The position numbers were made by a program, and so were the translations under genes. The notes under the pieces were generated by a model. The model made no database searches. It saw only the letters and a list, made by a program, of their open reading frames with translations, and had not been told where the DNA came from. Positions 1-5,344 of a stretch of 5,774 nt of DNA are shown one piece after another (position 1 is the stretch's first letter; every line of letters begins with the position of its first letter). Origin of the DNA: an uncultured Ruminococcus sp. (GTDB lineage: Bacteria; Bacillota; Clostridia; Oscillospirales; Acutalibacteraceae); contig CACWNZ010000111.1 of assembly GCA_902762335.1 (NCBI GenBank), positions 1 through 5,774 of the forward strand. Reading direction: 5' to 3'.

Positions 1-28
1 GGCGCGCTACCAGCTGCGCTACACCCCG
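1..28 (-). tRNA. tRNA-Pro (probable), 5' part only, cut by the left edge
   Basis: On the minus strand, position 28 begins a 5' tRNA half: a 7-nt acceptor strand CGGGGTG, then T8 and A9, then a D-arm with stem GCGC/GCGC and loop AGCTGGTA, then G26 and the start of the anticodon stem. The loop carries the conserved A14, G18-G19 and A21. The anticodon and 3' half lie outside the window, so identity is inferred. A C at position 1 with acceptor CGGGGTG is typical of clostridial tRNA-Pro, while initiator tRNA-Met, the other common tRNA starting with C, has a different acceptor. A perfect promoter lies just upstream. That it is a tRNA is nearly certain; proline is likely but unproven. Confidence 0.8.
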
Positions 29-47
29 ATATGTCTGCGACAATATT

Positions 48-76
48 ATTATATAACAAGGTTTCCGAAATGTCAA
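48..76 (-). promoter_or_regulatory. Consensus sigma-A promoter of the tRNA gene
   Basis: Read on the minus strand, a perfect -35 hexamer TTGACA (76 to 71) is followed by a 17-nt spacer and a perfect -10 hexamer TATAAT (53 to 48). Transcription should start near position 41, giving a leader of about 12 nt before the mature tRNA 5' end at 28. Matching both hexamers with the ideal spacing predicts a very strong constitutive promoter, as expected for a stable RNA gene. The -35 box lies only 4 nt beyond the T-tract of the preceding terminator. Confidence 0.92.
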
Positions 77-80
77 CCCG

Positions 81-105
81 AAAAAACAACCGGCGAGCCG
101 CCGGT
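81..105 (-). terminator. Rho-independent terminator, end of the minus-strand gene cluster
   Basis: On the minus strand the 7-bp stem ACCGGCG/CGCCGGT (105-99 with 95-89) closes a 3-nt loop GCT and is followed by TG and a run of six T. This is a classic intrinsic terminator, oriented to stop transcripts coming from the right. It ends immediately before the tRNA promoter, so it separates the two units. It is about 230 nt past the stop codon of the nearest gene, so either that gene has a long 3' UTR or an unannotated small transcript ends here. Confidence 0.85.
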
Positions 106-242
106 CCCGATTTAGTTTTCACTGCTTTCTTCATGTGCCGGCTTTCTTGAATCACTGTCGGTGACGTTCCGTTATTTTATTATTGCAGGATCTTGAAAAA
201 CAGCAGTTCAGAATACTCCCGTAATTATTTTACACCAACAAC
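106..242. other. Gene-free stretch with no confident signal
   Basis: I see no credible coding region on either strand. A minus-strand ATG at 134 opens a frame beginning MKKAV, but it lacks a ribosome binding site and runs through the terminator hairpin, promoter and tRNA, so it is not a gene. A weak extended -10 element, TGC-AATAAT, occurs on the minus strand at 187-179 without a recognisable -35. It could at most start a short transcript of about 90 nt ending at the terminator; this is speculative. Confidence 0.4.
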
Positions 243-319
243 ATTTATTCGTAAATACGGCTTCACGCAGACCCTTAGGGAATGCGTGAAGCCGCTCTGA
301 GCATTACGAAGCGGCTTTA
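243..319. repeat. Cluster of overlapping inverted repeats (3' UTR hairpins)
   Basis: Three inverted repeats lie downstream of the transglutaminase-like gene. The strongest is a perfect 12-bp stem CGGCTTCACGCA (258-269) with TGCGTGAAGCCG (283-294), whose 13-nt loop contains a small CCC/GGG stem. A second 8-bp stem, AAGCCGCT (289-296) with AGCGGCTT (310-317), shares bases with the right arm of the first, so the two cannot form together. A third, ATTTA (243-247) with TAAAT (252-256), closes a 4-nt loop. No solid T-run follows the 12-bp stem on either strand, so it is a poor intrinsic terminator. It may protect the mRNA 3' end, assist termination or be a REP-like element. Confidence 0.7.
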
Positions 320-325
320 CACGGC

Positions 326-356
326 AAAAAGCGATCAGCCTGTTTTTAGCCTGATC
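326..356 (-). terminator. Weak terminator-like hairpin over the stop codon
   Basis: On the minus strand GATCAG (356-351) pairs with CTGATC (338-333) around a 12-nt loop, followed by GC and five T (330-326). The 3' arm contains the TGA stop codon of the gene. The stem is only 6 bp with three G-C pairs, so termination would be inefficient. It may be a partial terminator or chance. A better terminator exists farther downstream at 81-105. Confidence 0.3.
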
Positions 357-1690
357 CTCAGCGTAAGATTTTCCTCGTTTTTCAGTACGGAAACGCTGCC
401 CATATCTATTTTATATTTGCTGCCGAGCTCTGCGGCGGCATTTTCAAGACAATAATAGAACTTATACGGCGCATCGTTGAACATTCCCGACACATAGTCG
501 GTATAGGGCAGCTCCGTTCCGAAGCGAACGGGTATATACACCTCGCCCTTTTTCACCCTGTCGACGATAGCGTTCGTAAGCCTTTCATCAGTCTTGGCAT
601 CAAAGGATTCGATATACACGCCCTCGACGTAATAGTAATTCATGTCGTTTGACGTACACATAGGCACGTAGAAATTATATTTTACCAACGGGTCTATAGA
701 ATCGCTGTCCTGCGCGCTGATAACCGTTTCAAGATCATCGCAGAGAGTGTGGTTTCTTGATATCTTATCGGTGGTGAGATTGAAATACTCGTAGTTTATT
801 ATACCGTCGGGGTCGTTGTCGTCCCAGGTGGGATCAGTATGATACCACTCGCCGTTTAGCTCAATGCAGTTCCACATATGCGCCACGCCCTCGGCATCGC
901 CCTTTATCATAACTGATGAGATACCCACTCTTGAGAGGAGCATCTGCATGGACTTTGCGTAGCCCTCGCATACCGCTTCGCCCTCGACAAGAGCTCCGTA
1001 CGAGGTAAAATACTGCCAGCCGTCAGCGGTGCTTTTAACGCCCGTTTTATACGAGCACGATCCGAGTATGGCATCATGGATATACTTTTCTCTTGCATAT
1101 TCGCTCTTGCCCTTCTCTGCGCCCGCAAGTATCTCGCCGACCCTTTTGTTGAACCTGTCTATATAGCTCTCGCACTCGTCCGCGGAAAGCACCGAATAGA
1201 ACTCAACTATGGTGTCCTCGTCGGCATAGGCATAGCCGAAAAGATTTTCTATCCAGAATATCTCGGGATTATCGTTAACAAAGGCGTTGACTACCTCGCG
1301 GATATCAAACTCGGACAGCCTGTGATCTCTCACTCTGATACGGGCTATCCTGTATCTGCCGTTTTCATCGGTGACGTTTGACACGCTGTAGACGCCTGCG
1401 GCAAGATGTGTATAGAGATACTTCTTTTTGTCGTTATCAAGGGAATCAAGACCGTATCTCACGGGTACGAACTGATAATCCACGGCTCCCTTGCCGAGGA
1501 TCACCTTGTCGATCTGGTCGTAGGTTATCTCATCATCTATGCTTCCGCTCAGCTTAACGGCCTCAATATCGTTCACACTCTGTCCTCCGCTGCCGGAGAT
1601 GTTTATTATAAGCATGATGCAGGCTATAACAAGAGTAACGGCAAAGCCGAAAAACATGATATATAATATATTTGATACCGCTTTTTTCAT
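335..1690 (-). CDS. Membrane-anchored transglutaminase-like domain protein
   Basis: This 451-residue protein begins with two lysines and a hydrophobic segment at about residues 8-30, followed by a Gly/Ser-rich stretch. That suggests a signal anchor with the rest outside the cell. A transglutaminase-like (papain-fold) core spans about 200-300. Its catalytic triad is visible: Cys241 in AVCEGYA, His271 in AHMWN and Asp286 in HTDPTWDD. Residues 40-195 are an unrecognised N-terminal region and 330-451 a C-terminal region with no family I recognise. Such domains in Clostridia may be proteases, cross-linkers or wall-associated enzymes; the substrate cannot be read here. The start ATG is preceded by an in-frame TAA five codons upstream and only a weak GGTG-type ribosome site. 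The gene follows the coiled-coil gene after 66 nt with no promoter I trust, so co-transcription is plausible. The cut gene at the right edge encodes a diverged relative. Confidence 0.88.
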   Translation of the reverse strand: MKKAVSNILYIMFFGFAVTLVIACIMLIINISGSGGQSVNDIEAVKLSGSIDDEITYDQIDKVILGKGAVDYQFVPVRYGLDSLDNDKKKYLYTHLAAGVYSVSNVTDENGRYRIARIRVRDHRLSEFDIREVVNAFVNDNPEIFWIENLFGYAYADEDTIVEFYSVLSADECESYIDRFNKRVGEILAGAEKGKSEYAREKYIHDAILGSCSYKTGVKSTADGWQYFTSYGALVEGEAVCEGYAKSMQMLLSRVGISSVMIKGDAEGVAHMWNCIELNGEWYHTDPTWDDNDPDGIINYEYFNLTTDKISRNHTLCDDLETVISAQDSDSIDPLVKYNFYVPMCTSNDMNYYYVEGVYIESFDAKTDERLTNAIVDRVKKGEVYIPVRFGTELPYTDYVSGMFNDAPYKFYYCLENAAAELGSKYKIDMGSVSVLKNEENLTLRIRLKTG

Positions 1691-1756
1691 CAGATCACAC
1701 CATTACCGTATTATTTCGCCGCAGATGAACGACTGCGCCGCGCATATCAGCTATAC

Positions 1757-2257
1757 TCAGTCCTCCGCAGGCTTTCTTGCCGCTCTGGGCGGAGGAGTTC
1801 CTTTTTTTGCCTGAAGAGCCTTGAAGCTCTGTCTGGTCTTTTTAAGCGATGCAAGGTTTGAAGAAAGGGAGCTTTCGGCCTTTCTCATTATATCGTCAAC
1901 GTAATCGCTTGCCGCCTTTTTAATGGCGTTTGCTTCTTCGTTTGCCTTTTGGATTATCTCGGCAGCCCTCATCTGAGCCTGTCTGGTTATCTCGCTTCGC
2001 TCTACCATACCCTTGGCTCTCTCCTCAGCCTGCTGAACGATAGTTTCAGCCTCCTGCTTTGACTTTGCAAGGATATTGCTTCTGTCGGCGGCGATATTCT
2101 TAGCCTGCCTTACCTCCTGGGGCATATTGGTGCGCATCTCGTCAACTATCTCCTGAAGGCGCTCGATATTAACGGCCTTTCTTCCTCCTAAAAACGGCAC
2201 CTTTGAGCTTGTGTCGACTATCTCCTGAAGTTCGTCAATAAGCATATCAAGTTTCAT
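1757..2257 (-). CDS. Coiled-coil protein resembling F0 b / V-type E/H subunits, function unknown
   Basis: The 166-residue product is soluble, with no membrane segment. Its N-terminal part carries the pattern of a clostridial family often labelled ATPase or ATP synthase subunit B/H: LxxELQEIVD, then VPF, then ERLQEIVDEMR, then MP. From about residue 45 to 145 it is an Ala/Glu/Lys-rich helix with small residues at roughly 11-residue spacing, as in the peripheral-stalk b/E subunits. It lacks the membrane anchor of a true b subunit and has no ATPase motifs, so the 'ATPase' label is misleading. A scaffold or DivIVA-like role is possible but unproven. The tail is basic and Pro-rich (TPPPRAARKP). 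The ATG overlaps the coaD stop as ATGA, with AAGGAG nine nt upstream inside coaD, so translation is probably coupled. The gene type and reading frame are secure; the function is not. Confidence 0.88.
   Translation of the reverse strand: MKLDMLIDELQEIVDTSSKVPFLGGRKAVNIERLQEIVDEMRTNMPQEVRQAKNIAADRSNILAKSKQEAETIVQQAEERAKGMVERSEITRQAQMRAAEIIQKANEEANAIKKAASDYVDDIMRKAESSLSSNLASLKKTRQSFKALQAKKGTPPPRAARKPAED
2141..2230 (-). repeat. Imperfect 18-nt direct repeat within the coiled-coil gene
   Basis: The plus-strand 18-mer GTCAACTATCTCCTGAAG (2141-2158) recurs at 2213-2230 with one difference (GTCGAC...), exactly 72 nt or 24 codons away. It encodes the repeated peptide LQEIVD in the same frame. It may reflect duplication of a helical unit in the N-terminal region, or two similar family motifs that drifted to the same codons. 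Confidence 0.75.
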
Positions 2258-2748
2258 ATCATTTTGCTCCTTTGCTTTATCCTTAAAAGTATCTCGTCCT
2301 TTATGCAGTCGGGCACGAAGGTGGATATATCACCGCCGAGCAGACCTACCTGCTTTACTATGCTCGAGCTGAGATAGGTATTTTCCGCACTGCTCGTCAG
2401 AAACACCGTCTCTATGTTATTATCAAGCTTTCTGTTGGTCAGAGCCATCTGGAACTCATATTCGAAGTCCGACACAGCCCTCAGCCCCTTTACAATGGCG
2501 GAGGCGTTCTGTCGGGCGGCGAAATCAACAAGAAGCCCGTCAAAGCTTGCCACCTCTACGTTGTCTATACCTGCGGCCGCCTTTTTAAGCAGCTCCGTTC
2601 TTTCTTCTATAGTGAACCACGGCTTTTTTTCAACGTTGACAAGCACTGCAACTATCACTCTGTCGAACAGTTTTGCCGCGCGCTTGATTATATCAAGATG
2701 ACCTACCGTTACGGGGTCGAAGCTGCCGGGATAAATTGCCGTTGTCAT
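2254..2748 (-). CDS. coaD: Phosphopantetheine adenylyltransferase
   Basis: This enzyme transfers AMP from ATP to 4'-phosphopantetheine, giving dephospho-CoA, the penultimate step of coenzyme A synthesis in the cytosol. The 164-residue length fits the bacterial CoaD family of about 160. Visible signatures are the nucleotidyltransferase motif GSFDPVTVGH (8-17, with the nucleotide-binding His17), the Lys-Lys-Pro at 41-43, the KGLRAVSDFEYE segment (87-98, with Arg90 for phosphate binding), and the C-terminal LSSSIVKQV motif (about 125-133). The ATG overlaps the rsmD stop by 4 nt (ATGA), and its own stop overlaps the next ATG the same way, so the three genes are translationally linked. A purine-rich GGAAGG sits close to the start, within the end of rsmD. 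No key residue is missing. Confidence 0.97.
   Translation of the reverse strand: MTTAIYPGSFDPVTVGHLDIIKRAAKLFDRVIVAVLVNVEKKPWFTIEERTELLKKAAAGIDNVEVASFDGLLVDFAARQNASAIVKGLRAVSDFEYEFQMALTNRKLDNNIETVFLTSSAENTYLSSSIVKQVGLLGGDISTFVPDCIKDEILLRIKQRSKMI
2267..2272 (-). promoter_or_regulatory. Ribosome binding site of the coiled-coil gene, inside coaD
   Basis: On the minus strand AAGGAG lies 9 nt before the ATG at 2257 and within the last codons of coaD. It fixes the start of the coiled-coil gene at the ATGA overlap. Confidence 0.8.
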
Positions 2749-3296
2749 AGACCTTCCACATCCTTATCAGAATATACGGAGATCATTATTCTTCCGTATT
2801 TGCGTCTTTTTTTCAGCAGCAGTCTGCCTATGCTTTCGTCAAGCTCCTCATCGGCGGGGTGCTCGCAGATAACTATGCCGTTTTTGCTGAGCGCCGCGGG
2901 CATGAGCGCCAGAGCTGACTGCAGAAGTCCCGTTCTGTAGGGCGGGTCAAGAAATGCAATATCAAAGCGCTCCCTCTGCGAAGAAAGATATGCAAGGGTA
3001 TCGCCCTTTACGACGACAGCGTTTTTTTCAAGTCCTGCGGCGGCAAGGTTTTTCCTCACGGCATCTACCGACTGCTTGCTGCTGTCGATAAACACTGCAG
3101 CTGAGGCGCCTCTGCTGAGAGCCTCGACACCCATCTGTCCCGAGCCCGCAAACGCATCAAGAAAGCGCCGTCCCTCTATTGAGAACTGTATTATGCTGAA
3201 CACTGCCTCCTTGACGTTATCGGTAGTAGGCCGCACGTCAAGACCCGCAGGGGTAACGAGCCTTCTTCCTCTGCTGATGCCTGTAATGACCCTCAT
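2745..3296 (-). CDS. rsmD: 16S rRNA (guanine(966)-N2)-methyltransferase
   Basis: RsmD methylates N2 of G966 in 16S rRNA during 30S assembly, using S-adenosylmethionine. The product is 183 residues, the usual family length of about 185. The start MRVITGISRGRRL matches the family N terminus, the SAM-binding motif I is DAFAGSGQMG (47-56), and the catalytic motif is DPPY (117-120). An in-frame GTG 84 nt upstream (3380) would add 28 residues unlike the family. It would also sit about 8-10 nt after the predicted transcription start without a ribosome site, so I reject it. The ATG at 3296 has GGGGA ten nt upstream. The gene heads the rsmD-coaD-coiled-coil unit behind its own promoter and a structured leader. 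Pairing of rsmD with coaD is a common arrangement in bacteria. Confidence 0.95.
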   Translation of the reverse strand: MRVITGISRGRRLVTPAGLDVRPTTDNVKEAVFSIIQFSIEGRRFLDAFAGSGQMGVEALSRGASAAVFIDSSKQSVDAVRKNLAAAGLEKNAVVVKGDTLAYLSSQRERFDIAFLDPPYRTGLLQSALALMPAALSKNGIVICEHPADEELDESIGRLLLKKRRKYGRIMISVYSDKDVEGL

Positions 3297-3306
3297 AGCT
3301 TCACTT

Positions 3307-3311
3307 TCCCC
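3307..3311 (-). promoter_or_regulatory. Ribosome binding site deciding the rsmD start
   Basis: GGGGA on the minus strand is 10 nt before the ATG at 3296. It directly follows the U6 tract of the leader, so it would lie outside the leader hairpin. It supports the 183-residue form over the longer GTG form. Confidence 0.6.
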
Positions 3312-3312
3312 G

Positions 3313-3366
3313 AAAAAATTATCAGCCCGGGACTGCGCTCTTACAGATCCGCAGACACACCCGGGC
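3313..3366 (-). promoter_or_regulatory. GC-rich hairpin plus U6 in the rsmD leader, candidate attenuator
   Basis: Within the leader, GCCCGGG (3366-3360) pairs with CCCGGGC (3331-3325). Inside it CTGCG (3354-3350) pairs with CGCAG (3337-3333) around a 12-nt loop. Six nt after the outer stem (TGATAA) come six T (3318-3313), then the ribosome site. The order hairpin, U-run, ribosome site, start codon resembles a transcription attenuator. However, the 6-nt gap before the U-run is longer than in efficient terminators, and I see no clear competing antiterminator or known riboswitch core. The structure is visible; the regulation is inference. Confidence 0.4.
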
Positions 3367-3394
3367 AATATTACCTGCACTTTGCCACACTATA

Positions 3395-3422
3395 ATTATA
3401 ATTGATAAGAGTAAATTGTCAA
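3395..3422 (-). promoter_or_regulatory. Consensus sigma-A promoter of rsmD-coaD-coiled-coil unit
   Basis: On the minus strand TTGACA (3422-3417) and TATAAT (3400-3395) are both perfect, separated by 16 nt. Transcription should start around 3388-3390, leaving a leader of roughly 92 nt before the rsmD ATG at 3296. It lies in the uvrC-rsmD gap, showing that rsmD and the genes after it have a start independent of uvrC. I see no terminator for uvrC here, so read-through from uvrC is also likely. Confidence 0.85.
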
Positions 3423-3447
3423 TCGTTTTTTTGCATAACAATATATC

Positions 3448-5325
3448 CTATTCTTCCATTTTTTCGTCAGCATTTTTCCGGGCGTTCCCGTTACCGTGAA
3501 AATGCCTGTAGACCGCCTCGGCTGCGGCTCTTGTCATTTTGTTCACCTGCATGAGCTCGTCAAGGTCAGCTTCTTTTATGCGCTTTACGGTCTTGAAGGC
3601 AGAAAGAAGCGCTGAGGCTCTCTCTTTGCCTATGCCTTCTATGCCTGTGAGCGACGAGGAGAGGCTTTTCTTTTTTCTTGCCGTTCTGTGGTAGCCTATA
3701 GCAAATCGGTGCACCTCGTCCTGAATAGTCGATATCAGCGTGAACGCCTGTCTTTTTGAGGTTATGGATATTTCTCTGCCCTCGTCTGTAACGGCTCTCG
3801 TGCGGTGCTTGCCGTCCTTTACCATGCCGAAGAGAGGTATATCCAGACCGAAGCCCTCAAGCACGGGTCTTACTGCAGAGACCTGTCCCTTGCCGCCGTC
3901 AAGCAGGATAAGATCCGGCAGCCTGCCGAAGCCCTCTCCGCTGTCCTTGTTTTTGAAGTATTCCTCAAAGCGGCGGGTCAGCACCTCGTGCATAGAGGCA
4001 TAGTCGTCCTGACCCGAAAAGCCCTTTATGGCAAAGCGGCGGTACGAGCTTTTATAGGGTCTGCCGTTTTTGAACACGACCATGCCCGCCACGTTCTCGC
4101 TGCCCATAAGATTGGATATATCGTAGGATTCTATAAATTCGGGCGGAGAAGAAAGTCCCAGAAGACCCGCAAGCTCATCAAGAGCCGAGAGCTCGTGTCC
4201 TAAATGTCCTCTGCTCTGAGCAAGCTTTTCTGCCGCGTTCCTGCGGCACATTTCAAGTATTTTCATCTGCTCGCCCTTTTGCGGATATACAAACCGCACC
4301 CTTTTGCCGCGCTGTCCGCTGAGCCATTCAAGCAGCAGCTCCTCGTCCTCGGGTGCTCCGTCAAGGGTCACCACAGGGGGTATACTGCCTCTTATTGTGT
4401 AGTATCTCTTGATGAACTCCGCCCTTGCAAAGGCGGGATCTGTCTCTCTGCCTACGTCCCTGACAAGAAAGTCCTCCTTGTCATACAGTCTGCCTCCGCT
4501 GAATCTCAGCACGGCAAAGCAGGCGTCGCTGCCCTCGGTCATCATGCTTACCGCATCCTGTTCGGGTATGCTTGCGGCGACCACCTGCTGCTTCTGAGTT
4601 ATTTTCTTTACTCCGTTTATCCTGTCACGAAGCCTTGCTGCAAGCTCAAAATCAAGCTTTTCCGCCGCCTCGTTCATTTTTTCGGTCATCAGCTTTACCG
4701 AAGCGCTGTCGCCCTTTTTCAGAAAATCCACGGCAGCCTCGACTCTTTCGGAGTATTCCTTAAGAGTCACCCTGCCGCTGCACGGGGCGCAGCACTGCTT
4801 GATATAATAATTCAGACAGGGTCTGCCCTTGCCGCAGTCCCGCGGAAAGCTCTTGCCGCAGGACGGCAGACCGAACACCCTGCGCGCGCCGTCCACGGCG
4901 TTTTTAGCAGCCCACGAGCTGATGTAAGGACCCAGATATTCGGCGCCGTCGTCAGCCTTTTGCAGGGCAAAGCTCAGGCTTTTCCATTCGTCCCCGGATA
5001 TACGGATATAGCTGTAGCCCTTGTCGTCCTTGAGCAGGATATTATACTTAGGGCGGTGCTGTTTTATAAGGCTGCACTCAAGAACGAGAGCCTCGAACTC
5101 GCTTGAGCAGAGTATATAGTCAAAATCGCAGACGTTGCTCACCATCTGACGCACCTTTTCGGCATGGCTCCTCTGCGAGCCGAAATATTGGCTCACACGG
5201 TTTTTGAGAGCCTTTGCCTTGCCGATGTATATTATCCCGCCCTTGTCGTTTTTCATTATATATACCCCCGGGCTGAGGGGCAGCTTCATTGCCTTTTCGC
5301 GAAGCTCACGCAGTTCCATAGTCAT
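3448..5325 (-). CDS. uvrC: UvrABC excinuclease subunit C
   Basis: UvrC makes both incisions around bulky DNA lesions once UvrB is loaded. The 625-residue protein is full length and all parts are visible. The N-terminal GIY-YIG nuclease (about 18-95) has GVY, YIG, Arg43 and Glu83. A cysteine cluster at Cys156, Cys170, Cys178 and Cys182 matches the spacing of the iron-sulfur ligands reported for E. coli UvrC, with extra Cys164 and Cys179. The UVR segment that contacts UvrB is at about 210-245. The RNase H-like 5' nuclease has Asp402 (ESYDISN), Asp440/441, Asp476 (LLDGGKGQ) and His539. Helix-hairpin-helix motifs lie at about 560-609, with a charged tail after them. The start is either the ATG at 5325 or the ATG two codons later at 5319; the latter has better Shine-Dalgarno spacing. 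It lies 19 nt after the preceding gene, so the two are probably co-transcribed. Confidence 0.97.
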   Translation of the reverse strand: MTMELRELREKAMKLPLSPGVYIMKNDKGGIIYIGKAKALKNRVSQYFGSQRSHAEKVRQMVSNVCDFDYILCSSEFEALVLECSLIKQHRPKYNILLKDDKGYSYIRISGDEWKSLSFALQKADDGAEYLGPYISSWAAKNAVDGARRVFGLPSCGKSFPRDCGKGRPCLNYYIKQCCAPCSGRVTLKEYSERVEAAVDFLKKGDSASVKLMTEKMNEAAEKLDFELAARLRDRINGVKKITQKQQVVAASIPEQDAVSMMTEGSDACFAVLRFSGGRLYDKEDFLVRDVGRETDPAFARAEFIKRYYTIRGSIPPVVTLDGAPEDEELLLEWLSGQRGKRVRFVYPQKGEQMKILEMCRRNAAEKLAQSRGHLGHELSALDELAGLLGLSSPPEFIESYDISNLMGSENVAGMVVFKNGRPYKSSYRRFAIKGFSGQDDYASMHEVLTRRFEEYFKNKDSGEGFGRLPDLILLDGGKGQVSAVRPVLEGFGLDIPLFGMVKDGKHRTRAVTDEGREISITSKRQAFTLISTIQDEVHRFAIGYHRTARKKKSLSSSLTGIEGIGKERASALLSAFKTVKRIKEADLDELMQVNKMTRAAAEAVYRHFHGNGNARKNADEKMEE

Positions 5326-5330
5326 TCCCC
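5326..5330 (-). promoter_or_regulatory. Ribosome binding site that bears on the uvrC start
   Basis: The best Shine-Dalgarno-like run, GGGGA on the minus strand, abuts the ATG at 5325 with no spacer but is 6 nt from the next in-frame ATG at 5319. That favours a product starting MELREL, two residues shorter. A weaker GGACGG farther upstream could serve the first ATG. Confidence 0.5.
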
Positions 5331-5344
5331 GCCGTCCGTCACGC

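Noticed and set aside
29..134. Minus-strand small frame starting MKKAV at 134
   Set aside because: No ribosome site, and it reads through a terminator hairpin, a perfect promoter and into the tRNA. The resemblance to the start of the transglutaminase-like gene is only five residues.
1618..1630. Possible lipobox VIAC (Cys24) in the left transglutaminase-like protein
   Set aside because: The hydrophobic stretch continues for six more residues after the cysteine, which fits a transmembrane anchor better than a lipoprotein cleavage site.
1691..1756. A promoter or terminator in the gap before the left transglutaminase-like gene
   Set aside because: There is only a weak 5-bp CGCAG/CTGCG pairing without T-run, and no convincing -35/-10 pair.
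1761..1808. Plus-strand terminator-like element: TCCTCCGC/GCGGAGGA stem followed by a T7 run
   Set aside because: It lies inside the coding sequence for the basic Pro-rich tail of the coiled-coil protein, the loop is 20 nt, five nt separate stem and T-run, and no plus-strand gene leads into it. Probably chance.
3297..3380. Extension of rsmD by 28 codons to a GTG at 3380
   Set aside because: The added residues do not fit the family N terminus. The GTG lies only about 8-10 nt after the predicted transcription start without a ribosome site, and the segment overlaps the leader hairpin.
4204..5106. A 300-codon open frame on the plus strand opposite uvrC
   Set aside because: It is fully antisense to a secure uvrC gene, has no recognisable domain or ribosome site, and is expected from the codon bias of the real gene. 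The other plus-strand frames in the window fail for the same reason.
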